A DNA stretch of 64,000 nucleotides, taken from assembly GCF_001006005.1 (NCBI RefSeq), contig NZ_CP011254.1, forward strand, positions 4,650,001 through 4,714,000, written 5' to 3'. Position numbers and translations under genes: made by a program. Below are positions 44,261-51,559 of this stretch, piece after piece; the first letter of the stretch is position 1, and each line of letters begins with the position of its first letter. Source of the DNA: Serratia fonticola. GTDB lineage: Bacteria; Pseudomonadota; Gammaproteobacteria; Enterobacterales; Enterobacteriaceae. The notes beneath the pieces are model-generated. The model had not been told where the DNA came from, made no database searches, and saw only the letters and a list, made by a program, of their open reading frames with translations.

Positions 44261-46167
44261 GCAGAGGAATGAACTACCAGGGAATATCTGTCATTTGCCA
44301 GGGCGATACCACCACCACAGGGGGGCGGGTACTGGAGGGAGTTCTGGGAAATCGTTACACGTGTGATGGTATTCCCGTCGCGCTGAAAGGGCATAAGGTT
44401 TCGTGTCCGGCTTGCGGGAAAATCGGGGTTATTGCCGAAGGGGAAGCAAACTTAAGTTTTTATGGTGTACCAACGGCACTTGACGGCCACCTTGTGGCTT
44501 GTGGTTGTCCGGTTGGTAGCCATCGTCTAGTTGCGAGCAGTCAACCGCTCTCGGTTGCCCCATCCATATCTCCGAGCTCAATGCTGATGAATAACGGACA
44601 GGCAGCGGAGCCAGCGCAGTATGCTAAGAGTGTGAAGAAACAGGCAGCAGAGCCAGAGCAGCACGCGCAGGCGGCCAAAAAGGAAAGGCAGAAGAGGGAA
44701 ATTACCCTGACCATTGGGGTATTTTTCGACGGCACCGGCAATAATGCGGATAATACCGCCGCCAGCCTTGATGCCTGCTCCGGAGAGCATTTTGGGATGA
44801 ACAATGCCGATGCTCAATCAGCTTATTTCCAGTGCGTTCAGCTAAAAAGCGGACACAGCGGCTTCGCTGCAGGTAGTCATCTCGGATATTACACCAATGT
44901 GCACTGGCTCAATATTCTGTATAACCAAAAACTCACTGCCGATACGGGATACGGCCAGCGCGCAATTTATATCGAGGGGATTGGTACGGAAAGCGGGGAA
45001 GGCGACAGTACTTACGGGATGGGCACCGGCAGGGGTAACACCGGCGTGGTGAGGAAAACCGATAAGGCAGTCGCTATGCTGGTTGCTGCTATCAACGGTT
45101 ATCTGGATAACCTGCCTGACGCCAGTTCCTGTATTATCAAAGAATTGCAGTTTGATATTTTCGGGTTCAGCCGGGGAGCTGCTGCGGCACGGCATTTTGC
45201 TAACCGGGTTTTCAGTCAGGAGCAGGCGATTATCGCTGCTATCAAGTCCGGTCTGGGAAGTATTGAGTTCTCAGGTACGCCCGGCGGTAAAACCCGTTTT
45301 CTGGGGATATTTGATACGGTGGCTGGCATCGGTACGCCGGTCAACGGGTTCAATCCGCACAGCGCCGATACGGGCGAGGTGAATATTGTGCTGCGTCCGG
45401 GGGTGGCAGAGAAGGTATTTCATATCACCGCACAGCACGAGTGCCGGTTCAACTTTGCATTGAACAGCGTGAAGCCTGCGTGGCCGGAACTGGCTTTGCC
45501 AGGTGCGCACTCTGACATTGGTGGCGGTTACAACCCTGACGAGTACGAAGCCTATTTCATTACCCGTCCGCAGTTTGAAACCGTGCCCTTTTCCACACCC
45601 GATTCGAAAACGCGAGTTTATCAGCAGGCCTGTGAGCAGCTCAGTGCGATGGATACCTGGCCAGCGATTGGCCCTTTATTGCAGGCATTGGAGATCAACA
45701 TTGATACCTGGCACGACGAGCGGATGCCAGCCGATCGCTACGGCATGCCGCAAAAACGCAGCGGGGCGGCAGCGGTCATTGAGCGCCCGACGCGCAACGA
45801 CTGGTCGAGGGTGGTGCTGCGGGTAATGATCGATGCTGCGCAGGATGCAGGCGTGGTATTCGATCCTATATTACCTAAAGACGATAATCTGTCACTGCGA
45901 GCTGATCTGAACAGCCTGTGTGAAAAAGCAATTGTGATGGGCCGCGCGGTAAGGAATGGGGCATCTGCTCCCGGATTCACTAGTCGGGAAATCGAAATGC
46001 TGGCGGAGAAATATATCCATTGTTCAGCCAACTGGAACAGCGTGGTCAGAGACGGTGAGGGGATGATAGCTGGGGCAGTCAAACCGGCGAAGCTGGTAAC
46101 CTTTACTAACCGTCCTGACGAAAGCTGGCAGAGAACGGTATACAATATGGATGGAAATAAAATATGA
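44257..46167 (+). CDS. T6SS PAAR-DUF2235 phospholipase effector (Tle1-like)
   Basis: This is a 636-residue two-domain toxin. Residues 1-90 form a PAAR spike-tip domain (GISVICQGDTTTTGGRVLEG, then LDGHLVACGCPVGSH), which docks on VgrG. A Gln/Lys-rich linker with a repeated AAEPxQHA-like unit follows. Residues 145-600 are a DUF2235/Tle1 hydrolase: LTIGVFFDGTGNNADN, the nucleophile elbow IFGFSRGAAAARHFANRVF, and LPGAHSDIGGGYNPDE with the acid/His pair. It should be fired into rival cells and degrade membrane phospholipids. The next gene overlaps by ATGA, as expected for its immunity. No other T6SS gene is in view, so this is an orphan effector module. Confidence 0.85.
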   Translation: MSRGMNYQGISVICQGDTTTTGGRVLEGVLGNRYTCDGIPVALKGHKVSCPACGKIGVIAEGEANLSFYGVPTALDGHLVACGCPVGSHRLVASSQPLSVAPSISPSSMLMNNGQAAEPAQYAKSVKKQAAEPEQHAQAAKKERQKREITLTIGVFFDGTGNNADNTAASLDACSGEHFGMNNADAQSAYFQCVQLKSGHSGFAAGSHLGYYTNVHWLNILYNQKLTADTGYGQRAIYIEGIGTESGEGDSTYGMGTGRGNTGVVRKTDKAVAMLVAAINGYLDNLPDASSCIIKELQFDIFGFSRGAAAARHFANRVFSQEQAIIAAIKSGLGSIEFSGTPGGKTRFLGIFDTVAGIGTPVNGFNPHSADTGEVNIVLRPGVAEKVFHITAQHECRFNFALNSVKPAWPELALPGAHSDIGGGYNPDEYEAYFITRPQFETVPFSTPDSKTRVYQQACEQLSAMDTWPAIGPLLQALEINIDTWHDERMPADRYGMPQKRSGAAAVIERPTRNDWSRVVLRVMIDAAQDAGVVFDPILPKDDNLSLRADLNSLCEKAIVMGRAVRNGASAPGFTSREIEMLAEKYIHCSANWNSVVRDGEGMIAGAVKPAKLVTFTNRPDESWQRTVYNMDGNKI

Positions 46168-46829
46168 AAATAATCCGTTTGGCAGGGTTTCTTCCGGTAC
46201 TGCTGCTGGCGGCGTGCCACAGTCACAGTGCTGGCAAGCCCGAGGCTTCTGTCCAAAACGATGTGCCCACCGAGTGGAAGTTTAATTTTTTCACGCCCAA
46301 GGCGCTACCCGCACTGGTAACGTTTGTCGCTATCCTTGATGCTAACGGAACTGATTACCGGTTTAATACTCTGGACAGCACCCCGGACCTGGATAAAGTC
46401 ATCGGTAATTGGAATGATAGCGATCGAGCACCCGGAGGGCACTGGAATCACATTAAACATCCCCCTAGGCATATTCTTTTTTGCTGGGACTCGGTGATTG
46501 ATAAAAGAGTATATGAAACTCGCCTGACCTTGTCTGACGCCGTTGTGGAGAAGATGCGCAATCCCAGCGTGTATAAGGATTATCAGGGTAATATCGGGTA
46601 TTACGACAACATACAAATTGGTCTGGCTCCAGGAGGTAAGGTTGCAGTCTGGCTACGAGGTATCGGTAGTCAGCCTAATTATCGCGTGACGCCATCAGTC
46701 TTAAAGACCGTGTCCGGGGATAAATTAGAGCTTTGCAAAGGGATAACACGGTTTTCTAACGGCTATGAATATGGGGAAAATACTGAGAGTTTTATCAAAG
46801 GGAAAACCTATCCCTACGGCAATTGGTAG
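46164..46829 (+). CDS. Immunity lipoprotein copy 1 (DUF2931-like)
   Basis: This 221-residue lipoprotein has a signal peptide with lipobox LLLAAC near residue 18, so it is lipidated and faces the periplasm. The mature part (DVPTEWKFNFFTPKALPALV, then NTLDSTPDLDKVIGNWNDSD and HPPRHILFCWDSVIDKRVYE) resembles the DUF2931 proteins found after Tle phospholipases. Its ATG overlaps the effector stop, so it is translationally coupled and expressed with the toxin. It is the most diverged of the tandem copies. Confidence 0.82.
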   Translation: MKIIRLAGFLPVLLLAACHSHSAGKPEASVQNDVPTEWKFNFFTPKALPALVTFVAILDANGTDYRFNTLDSTPDLDKVIGNWNDSDRAPGGHWNHIKHPPRHILFCWDSVIDKRVYETRLTLSDAVVEKMRNPSVYKDYQGNIGYYDNIQIGLAPGGKVAVWLRGIGSQPNYRVTPSVLKTVSGDKLELCKGITRFSNGYEYGENTESFIKGKTYPYGNW

Positions 46830-46835
46830 CAGACA

Positions 46836-47498
46836 TTGTTCCTAATCCGTTTGGCGGGACTTCTTCCGGTACTGGTGCTGATGGCGTGCCACGGTGCGGG
46901 CCAGCCCCAGGAGGTTTCTGTCCAAAACGATGTGCCCACCGAGTGGAGATTTAATTTTTTCACGCCCAATGCACTACCCGCACGGGTAACGTTTGTCGCT
47001 ATCCTTGATGCTAACGGAACTGATTACCGGTTTAATACGCTGGATAGCACCCCGGACCTGGATAAAGTCATCGGTAATTGGAATGATAGCGATCGAGCAC
47101 CCGGAGGGCACTGGAACCACGTTAAACATCCCCCTAGGCATATTCTTTTTTGCTGGGACTCCGTGATTGATAAAAGAGTATATGAAACTAGCCTGACCCT
47201 GTCTGACGCCGTTGTGGATAAAATGCGCAAACCCAGCGTGTATAAGGATTATCAGGGTAATATCCGCTATTACGACAACATACAAATTGGTCTGGCTCCG
47301 GAAGGTAAGATTGCAGTCTGGCTACGAGGTATCGGTAGTCAGCCTAATTATCGCGTGACGCCATCAGTCTTAAAGACTGTGTCCGGGGATAAATTAGAGC
47401 TTTGTAAAAGGATAACTAAACACCCCAATGGGTATAAATATTACGGAGATACTCCTGAATTTATCAAAGGGAAAACCTATCCCTACGGTAATTGGTAG
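46836..47498 (+). CDS. Immunity lipoprotein copy 2 (TTG start)
   Basis: This 220-residue tandem duplicate of copy 1 has lipobox VLVLMAC. The frame opens with TTG six bases after the previous stop; the corresponding position in copy 1 is ATG, and the codons that follow (xxx-CTAATCCGTTTGGC) align with copy 1, so TTG is the true start position. No good ribosome site is present, so translation may depend on re-initiation. It differs from copy 3 at only a few codons (for example QPQEVS against QPEAS and IRLAG against TRLAG). Confidence 0.78.
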   Translation: MFLIRLAGLLPVLVLMACHGAGQPQEVSVQNDVPTEWRFNFFTPNALPARVTFVAILDANGTDYRFNTLDSTPDLDKVIGNWNDSDRAPGGHWNHVKHPPRHILFCWDSVIDKRVYETSLTLSDAVVDKMRKPSVYKDYQGNIRYYDNIQIGLAPEGKIAVWLRGIGSQPNYRVTPSVLKTVSGDKLELCKRITKHPNGYKYYGDTPEFIKGKTYPYGNW

Positions 47499-47504
47499 CA
47501 GACA

Positions 47505-48164
47505 TTGTTCCTAACTCGTCTGGCGGGGCTTCTTCCGGTACTGGTGTTGATGGCGTGCCACGGTGCGGGCCAGCCCGAGGCTTCTGTCCAAAACGATGTG
47601 CCCACCGAGTGGAGATTTAATTTTTTCACGCCCAATGCACTACCCGCACGGGTAACGTTTGTCGCTATCCTTGATGCTAACGGAACTGATTACCGGTTTA
47701 ATACGCTGGATAGCACCCCGGACCTGGATAAAGTCATCGGTAATTGGAATGATAGCGATCGAGCACCCGGAGGGCACTGGAACCACGTTAAACATCCCCC
47801 TAGGCATATTCTTTTTTGCTGGGACTCCGTGATTGATAAAAGAGTATATGAAACTAGCCTGACCCTGTCTGACGCCGTTGTGGATAAAATGCGCAAACCC
47901 AGCGTGTATAAGGATTATCAGGGTAATATCCGCTATTACGACAACATACAAATTGGTCTGGCTCCGGAAGGTAAGATTGCAGTCTGGCTACGAGGTATCG
48001 GTAGTCAGCCTAATTATCGCGTGACGCCATCAGTCTTAAAGACTGTGTCCGGGGATAAATTAGAGCTTTGTAAAAGGATAACTAAACACCCCAATGGGTA
48101 TAAATATTACGGAGATACTCCTGAATTTATCAAAGGGAAAACCTATCCCTACGGTAATTGGTAG
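47505..48164 (+). CDS. Immunity lipoprotein copy 3 (TTG start)
   Basis: This 219-residue protein is nearly identical to copy 2 after the signal peptide, all the way to the C-terminal SFxKGKTYPYGNW-type end (here EFIKGKTYPYGNW). It uses the same TTG start six bases after the previous stop and the same lipobox. The repeat period is 669 bases from copy 2 and 666 bases to copy 4. Near-identity of copies 2 and 3 means recent duplication or gene conversion. Confidence 0.78.
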   Translation: MFLTRLAGLLPVLVLMACHGAGQPEASVQNDVPTEWRFNFFTPNALPARVTFVAILDANGTDYRFNTLDSTPDLDKVIGNWNDSDRAPGGHWNHVKHPPRHILFCWDSVIDKRVYETSLTLSDAVVDKMRKPSVYKDYQGNIRYYDNIQIGLAPEGKIAVWLRGIGSQPNYRVTPSVLKTVSGDKLELCKRITKHPNGYKYYGDTPEFIKGKTYPYGNW

Positions 48165-48170
48165 CAGACA

Positions 48171-48320
48171 TTGTTCCTAACTCGTCTGGCGGGGCTTCTT
48201 CCGGTACTGGTGTTGATGGCGTGCCACGGTGCGGGCCAGCCCGAGGCTTCTGTCCAAAACGATGAACCAACCGAGTGGAAATTTAATTTTTTCACGCTTC
48301 ACGCGCTGCCTGAATGGTGA
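48171..48320 (+). pseudogene. Immunity lipoprotein copy 4, truncated after 49 codons
   Basis: The frame repeats the signal peptide and first mature residues of copy 3 (LAGLLPVLVLMACHGAGQPE, then NDEPTEWKFNFFT) but then diverges and stops after LHALPEW. The remaining 170 residues are absent. It marks the right edge of the tandem array and is probably a recombination remnant. Confidence 0.85.
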
Positions 48321-48375
48321 CTTTGTCTCTATCCATTGTTCCAATAATTTCGTGTATCACGTGTTATGTTGAAAA

Positions 48376-48411
48376 GGCCGCTGCGAAAATATGTCACACA
48401 GCGGTCTCTTT
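48376..48411 (+). terminator. Terminator after the effector-immunity operon
   Basis: GGCCGCTG and CAGCGGTC pair over 8 bases (one G-T wobble), preceded by GAAAA and followed by TCTTT. The flank TTATGTTGAAAAGGCCG is repeated at 49320, where a similar but perfect hairpin occurs. Confidence 0.65.
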
Positions 48412-48418
48412 AGCATAA

Positions 48419-48740
48419 CAAGGACTGGAGGAAATCTTACGTGAAGATCTTGAAGCTCTATCTGGCTTGACCGAGAAAGCTATGTTTGGTGGCTTTTGGC
48501 TTCTTGATGGCAAGCTTATCTTTGCGGCTCGTGATGATGGGATGCTGGTCAGGCTTGGAAAAGGTCGAGGCAGTTGGGCATTCGAACAACCAGATATTGT
48601 TACAATGATTTCGCGAGGTCGCAAAATCCAGGGATGGGTGCGAGCAGGATCGTCAACTTTTTGGGCGTAATGTACTACGCCGGAAACTGGTAGACTCAGC
48701 TCTCGATTTTGTTCGATCCTTGCCGGCCAACTGCAAATGA
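48419..48740 (+). pseudogene. TfoX/Sxy N-terminal domain protein, 5'-truncated and frameshifted
   Basis: The first frame reads LEEILREDLEALSGLTEKAM then FGGFWLLDGKLIFAARDDGM and stops at 48670 after GSSTFWA. The continuing C-terminal part (VLRRKLVDSALDFVRSLPAN, then CK and stop at 48740) is in a different frame, so a frameshift lies near 48655-48680. The N-terminus lacks a start codon, as an in-frame stop precedes codon 48419. TfoX_N family proteins are about 110 residues; this relic covers most of the domain. Confidence 0.7.
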
Positions 48741-49297
48741 AGAACAAGCTTTGTCGGTTGTATCAGCGGATTGCCTTGGATGAGTTTTGTACTGAAAAGT
48801 CAGGTAAGAGCATGGGGTTGGTTGGCCAAGTGAATTTTTGACTATGACCAATGAAGACCAATGACAGTACCAGATAGCCAGATTCCACGTATCGTTATCT
48901 TTGTCAAGGCTCAATAGGAATGTCTATACGCTGGCTCATTAGAAATGTCTATGGTTCAGTGTTCTTATCCAGAACGGCGTGAGATATTCCAGTTTCTCCA
49001 TCAGGTGAGAGATGGCGATGGTGCTAGGCTTCCTGTTAGATATCGGCGTCCACGGACTGCCAGACGCGGCAATTTTCCACCACCACTTGGTGAAATCTCT
49101 AGGGTTATTCATTACACGCTTCCTCTTACTGATACTGCCATAGCTCATGAGATTTGGAGTTGGGGGGAACTATCGGCAAAATACTGATTAGCCTGGATAG
49201 TGTTGAACATTAATATTCTGAAATTTGTATTTCTTCGTCGTCTCTGGGAAAGTCCTTTCGGGGGGGACGGACATTACAACTTTGGTGCAACAACACT
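48741..49297. other. Non-coding debris with an IS end
   Basis: No convincing gene is seen; the short open frames here have no protein-like pattern. At 48909 a block beginning GGCTCAAT..AATGTCTA..TGGCTCATT..AAATGTCT is very similar to the outer end of the ISNCY element at 57780 in inverse orientation, so the stretch is probably an internally deleted insertion sequence plus scrambled sequence. Confidence 0.5.
48909..48955. mobile_element. Solo end of an ISNCY/IS1202-like element
   Basis: The block GGCTCAATAGGAATGTCTA followed by CGCTGGCTCATTAGAAATGT matches, in spacing and sequence, the inverse complement of the right end of the insertion sequence at 56240-57780. No transposase follows, so this is a relic of a related copy. 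Confidence 0.6.
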
Positions 49298-49331
49298 GGT
49301 GCGCATAATGTGTGACTCGTTATGTTGAAAA
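49297..49331. other. Left boundary: partial dif (XerC half) of the island
   Basis: TGGTGCGCATAATGT (49297-49311) is a 15-base exact repeat of the left side of the dif site at 57791-57805, including the full 11-base XerC arm. It is followed after an 11-base spacer by TTATGTTGAAA (49320-49330), which matches the XerD arm at 9 of 11 positions. The spacer is longer than the normal 6 bases, so this is a degenerate or hybrid attachment site rather than a working dif. Confidence 0.65.
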
Positions 49332-49368
49332 GGCCGTTGCGAAAAATTTTACTCGCAACGGCCTTTTT
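49328..49368. terminator. Bidirectional terminator, 14-bp perfect stem
   Basis: AAAAGGCCGTTGCG and CGCAACGGCCTTTT pair perfectly around a 12-base loop. T-runs are available on both strands. It ends the minus-strand gene at 49407-49670. Confidence 0.85.
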
Positions 49369-49406
49369 AGCAAAACGTCATTATACGAACCAACATTATT
49401 TCTTCG

Positions 49407-49670
49407 CTATTTAATACCGAAGTTATCACCTGCAGTATCAGTTCTGATAATCAATTGCCATGAAATATCTTTATTGGAACTATGTTGGTGATGATTTTGA
49501 GGTGGGAAAGGATCACTTTTATTACTTGTAATTTCTTTTCCACATACAGTACAGCGATAAATCCCTGAAACAGGTACCTCTTTTCCTGGTCCGTATGTGG
49601 ATTTCCAGCGTTTATTGTCACCTGAAACTAGTGTTAGATGTTTTTTTGTCTCATTTGTATAGGCTGCCAT
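49407..49670 (-). CDS. Small zinc-ribbon-like protein ('protein L' type)
   Basis: This 87-residue protein has the pattern SGIYRCTVCGKEITSNKSD followed by FPPQNHHQHS and ISWQLIIRTD. This is the C-x2-C and HH-x-H arrangement of the small enterobacterial proteins annotated as protein L, whose function is unknown; the Cys and His residues suggest zinc binding. AAGGAGAAGG precedes the ATG. It is followed by a strong terminator, and the next gene upstream on the same strand is 45 bases away. Confidence 0.65.
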   Translation of the reverse strand: MAAYTNETKKHLTLVSGDNKRWKSTYGPGKEVPVSGIYRCTVCGKEITSNKSDPFPPQNHHQHSSNKDISWQLIIRTDTAGDNFGIK

Positions 49671-49715
49671 TTCCTTCTCCTTGGGTTAAGATGTTTCATC
49701 AGTAAAAAACCTTAC

Positions 49716-50459
49716 CTAAATTGATGTTTTGAAATGCTCATAGATATTAGTAGCAATTAGAGAGCTAATTACACCGAAAATTATCACAGTGAAGGAGGAT
49801 ATAGTCAGTGAAATTATTGGGTGTAGCTTAACAAAGTCTATCCATCTGTAATATAATGTTTTTTTAATGCTTTTTAGTTCTAGCTTAATATTTTCAGTCA
49901 AATTAATAGGAACTTTGGCACTAGCTAACGTATGTTCGCACTCTCTACATATAATCGGTTTGTTGCATGACTCAATAAGATCTGATTTTATTCCGTTCAT
50001 ATCAAACAAACATCCTTTGGTTTCATCATGAGTAAACCCAGGAGTTTCTTCATAGTTGGGGATTCTCCTCCCTGACCTCAGATAAACCAATGAGTATGCA
50101 TATAAAATTCTGTAAATTACATTTTCCAAAGGGATGTTATCATAAAGTAGGTAATCTTTAACCTCATGAAAAGTAAATGCAATTTTATTGCCGCCAAGCC
50201 TGCGTGAATACCAGTTGTTTTCTAGTGGAACATTTGTTAGCACTACTAAAAAATCAGAAGAATCCAACTCAGGAACTTGCTGATTTATTAACTCATCAGA
50301 ATATGCCCAATAATAATCAATATCTGATTCGCAATTTAAATTATGAATGTCAATACTGGATATTTCGAATAGTTCAGAATTCCAATGCTTTACTTTTTTT
50401 ATATCAAACCTTGCTGGAATATACCCCAATGTGGCTAATTTTATTTTAACCTTTTCCAT
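49716..50459 (-). CDS. Unidentified protein with C-terminal membrane helix
   Basis: This 247-residue protein has one hydrophobic segment at about 218-240 (ISLTISSFTVIIFGVISSLI) and a short tail, so it looks tail-anchored with the bulk in the cytosol. The soluble part has FLVVLTNVPLENNWYSRRLG, a TPGFTHDETKGCLFDMNG block and CNKPIICRECEHTL (C-x6-C-x2-C), a combination I have seen only vaguely in uncharacterised proteins near defence genes. GGATAGG precedes the ATG at 50459. It lies in the Gabija island, in the direction opposite to gajAB. A role in defence is a guess from location. Confidence 0.6.
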   Translation of the reverse strand: MEKVKIKLATLGYIPARFDIKKVKHWNSELFEISSIDIHNLNCESDIDYYWAYSDELINQQVPELDSSDFLVVLTNVPLENNWYSRRLGGNKIAFTFHEVKDYLLYDNIPLENVIYRILYAYSLVYLRSGRRIPNYEETPGFTHDETKGCLFDMNGIKSDLIESCNKPIICRECEHTLASAKVPINLTENIKLELKSIKKTLYYRWIDFVKLHPIISLTISSFTVIIFGVISSLIATNIYEHFKTSI

Positions 50460-50489
50460 CGTCCTATCCTTGTTCACTTTGCCTGATAG

Positions 50490-50747
50490 TTACTCATGCC
50501 CTTTAATGATCTGGTCACGGGCGACCTCATTAACGCTTAAAAGATGGTCATTTATAACATGGAGTTCTTGAATGCGGGCAGTATTCCGATATTTAGCCAT
50601 GCCCTCAAGAGCGTTTTTCGCATCGTTAACATTCTGATAGTACGTGGCTTTTTCGGGGTCATGGAACCACTTTTTTTCATACTCGTTATAGCAGATTGCG
50701 ATTTGATCCCCTCTGGCGATGATGTACGCCAAAAACCTACCAACCAT
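50490..50747 (-). CDS. Unidentified small protein, 85 aa
   Basis: The sequence MVGRFLAYIIARGDQIAICY is followed by a hydrophilic helical part (DAKNALEGMAKYRN) and VNEVARDQIIKGHE. An AGAGG lies just upstream of the ATG at 50747. The longer open frame back to 51014 is unlikely because it is Cys-rich and has no start signal. I do not recognise the protein. Its stop lies 30 bases before the membrane-anchored gene, so the two may be co-transcribed. Confidence 0.5.
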   Translation of the reverse strand: MVGRFLAYIIARGDQIAICYNEYEKKWFHDPEKATYYQNVNDAKNALEGMAKYRNTARIQELHVINDHLLSVNEVARDQIIKGHE

Positions 50748-51092
50748 TACGACCTCTGCCATTTTGGGGTGAATAATGACTACACAGTGGTTCCGGGTTC
50801 TGTGACACCCGGATTTTAGTATGATAGGCCATAGTAATGTTATGGGCAACTCTGGGTCAAAACAGTTTTGCTGTTGAACGTTCGGAGTGAAAACAGAAAT
50901 TACGAATAGGAACAACTGCTCATCATAGATATGCATCAGTATTGTGCATAACTCTGGCCGGACTGAAACAGAACTACCGGTGCCTACAAGCCTGCTGCAT
51001 GCCAGAAGAGGCACGAAAAGAAACTATAGGGGCATAATAGCCTGTTTGAAAATGGGTCATGCGCACCTGAGGTCGTACTTACACTTCCTCTT

Positions 51093-51308
51093 TTAGATGA
51101 CAGCATCAAGCTGATCAGCAATTCGCATGATTTTTGACCAATCTGAGTCACTATAACGGTGTCCTTCAATCTCAAAGGAGGTTTTGGCATTGTTCATAGC
51201 AGATTCTTCGATTGAACGACGGCTTACGGAGCGGGAACCGGCATTCAAACCACGAATGTACACAGTGACCTTGTCAGAAGAGCTGCCTCGTGCTGGCCGG
51301 GTACTCAT
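51093..51308 (-). CDS. Unidentified small basic protein, 71 aa
   Basis: The gene has a clear ribosome site (GGAGAG, six bases before the ATG). The N-terminal half is Ser/Arg-rich (STRPARGSSSDKVTVYIRGL) and the C-terminal half is helical (DSDWSKIMRIADQLDAVI). It is divergent from gajA, 251 bases away, a typical place for a regulator of a defence operon, but no DNA-binding fold can be named. Confidence 0.55.
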   Translation of the reverse strand: MSTRPARGSSSDKVTVYIRGLNAGSRSVSRRSIEESAMNNAKTSFEIEGHRYSDSDWSKIMRIADQLDAVI

Positions 51309-51559
51309 TTTGTCTCTCCAGATAGCAGAGGTTAAAGATATGACGATCAGTATATACTTTGGCCAAGCAAGTTGGTAGCTGCAACAGTCACCTTGACAAA
51401 AATGCAGGGGTGATGGGCTAGGCCACGGATAATCGATTATTTCTGAAACAGATTGATGAAGTCAGGTACAATATACCATCATCTATGATAAACCATACTT
51501 ATAACGTGCTTTAATAGAAACTGCTTCACTATTTTTTCGCTGAATGGATAAGGAATATC

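Noticed and set aside
48348..48376. Possible second dif-like site (TTATGTTGAAA as XerD arm)
   Set aside because: The expected XerC arm upstream matches at only about 5 of 11 positions; the similarity is explained by the shared terminator module.
48945..49187. Overlapping open frames on both strands
   Set aside because: Composition is unlike a protein on either strand, the region begins with an IS end, and no ribosome site is present.
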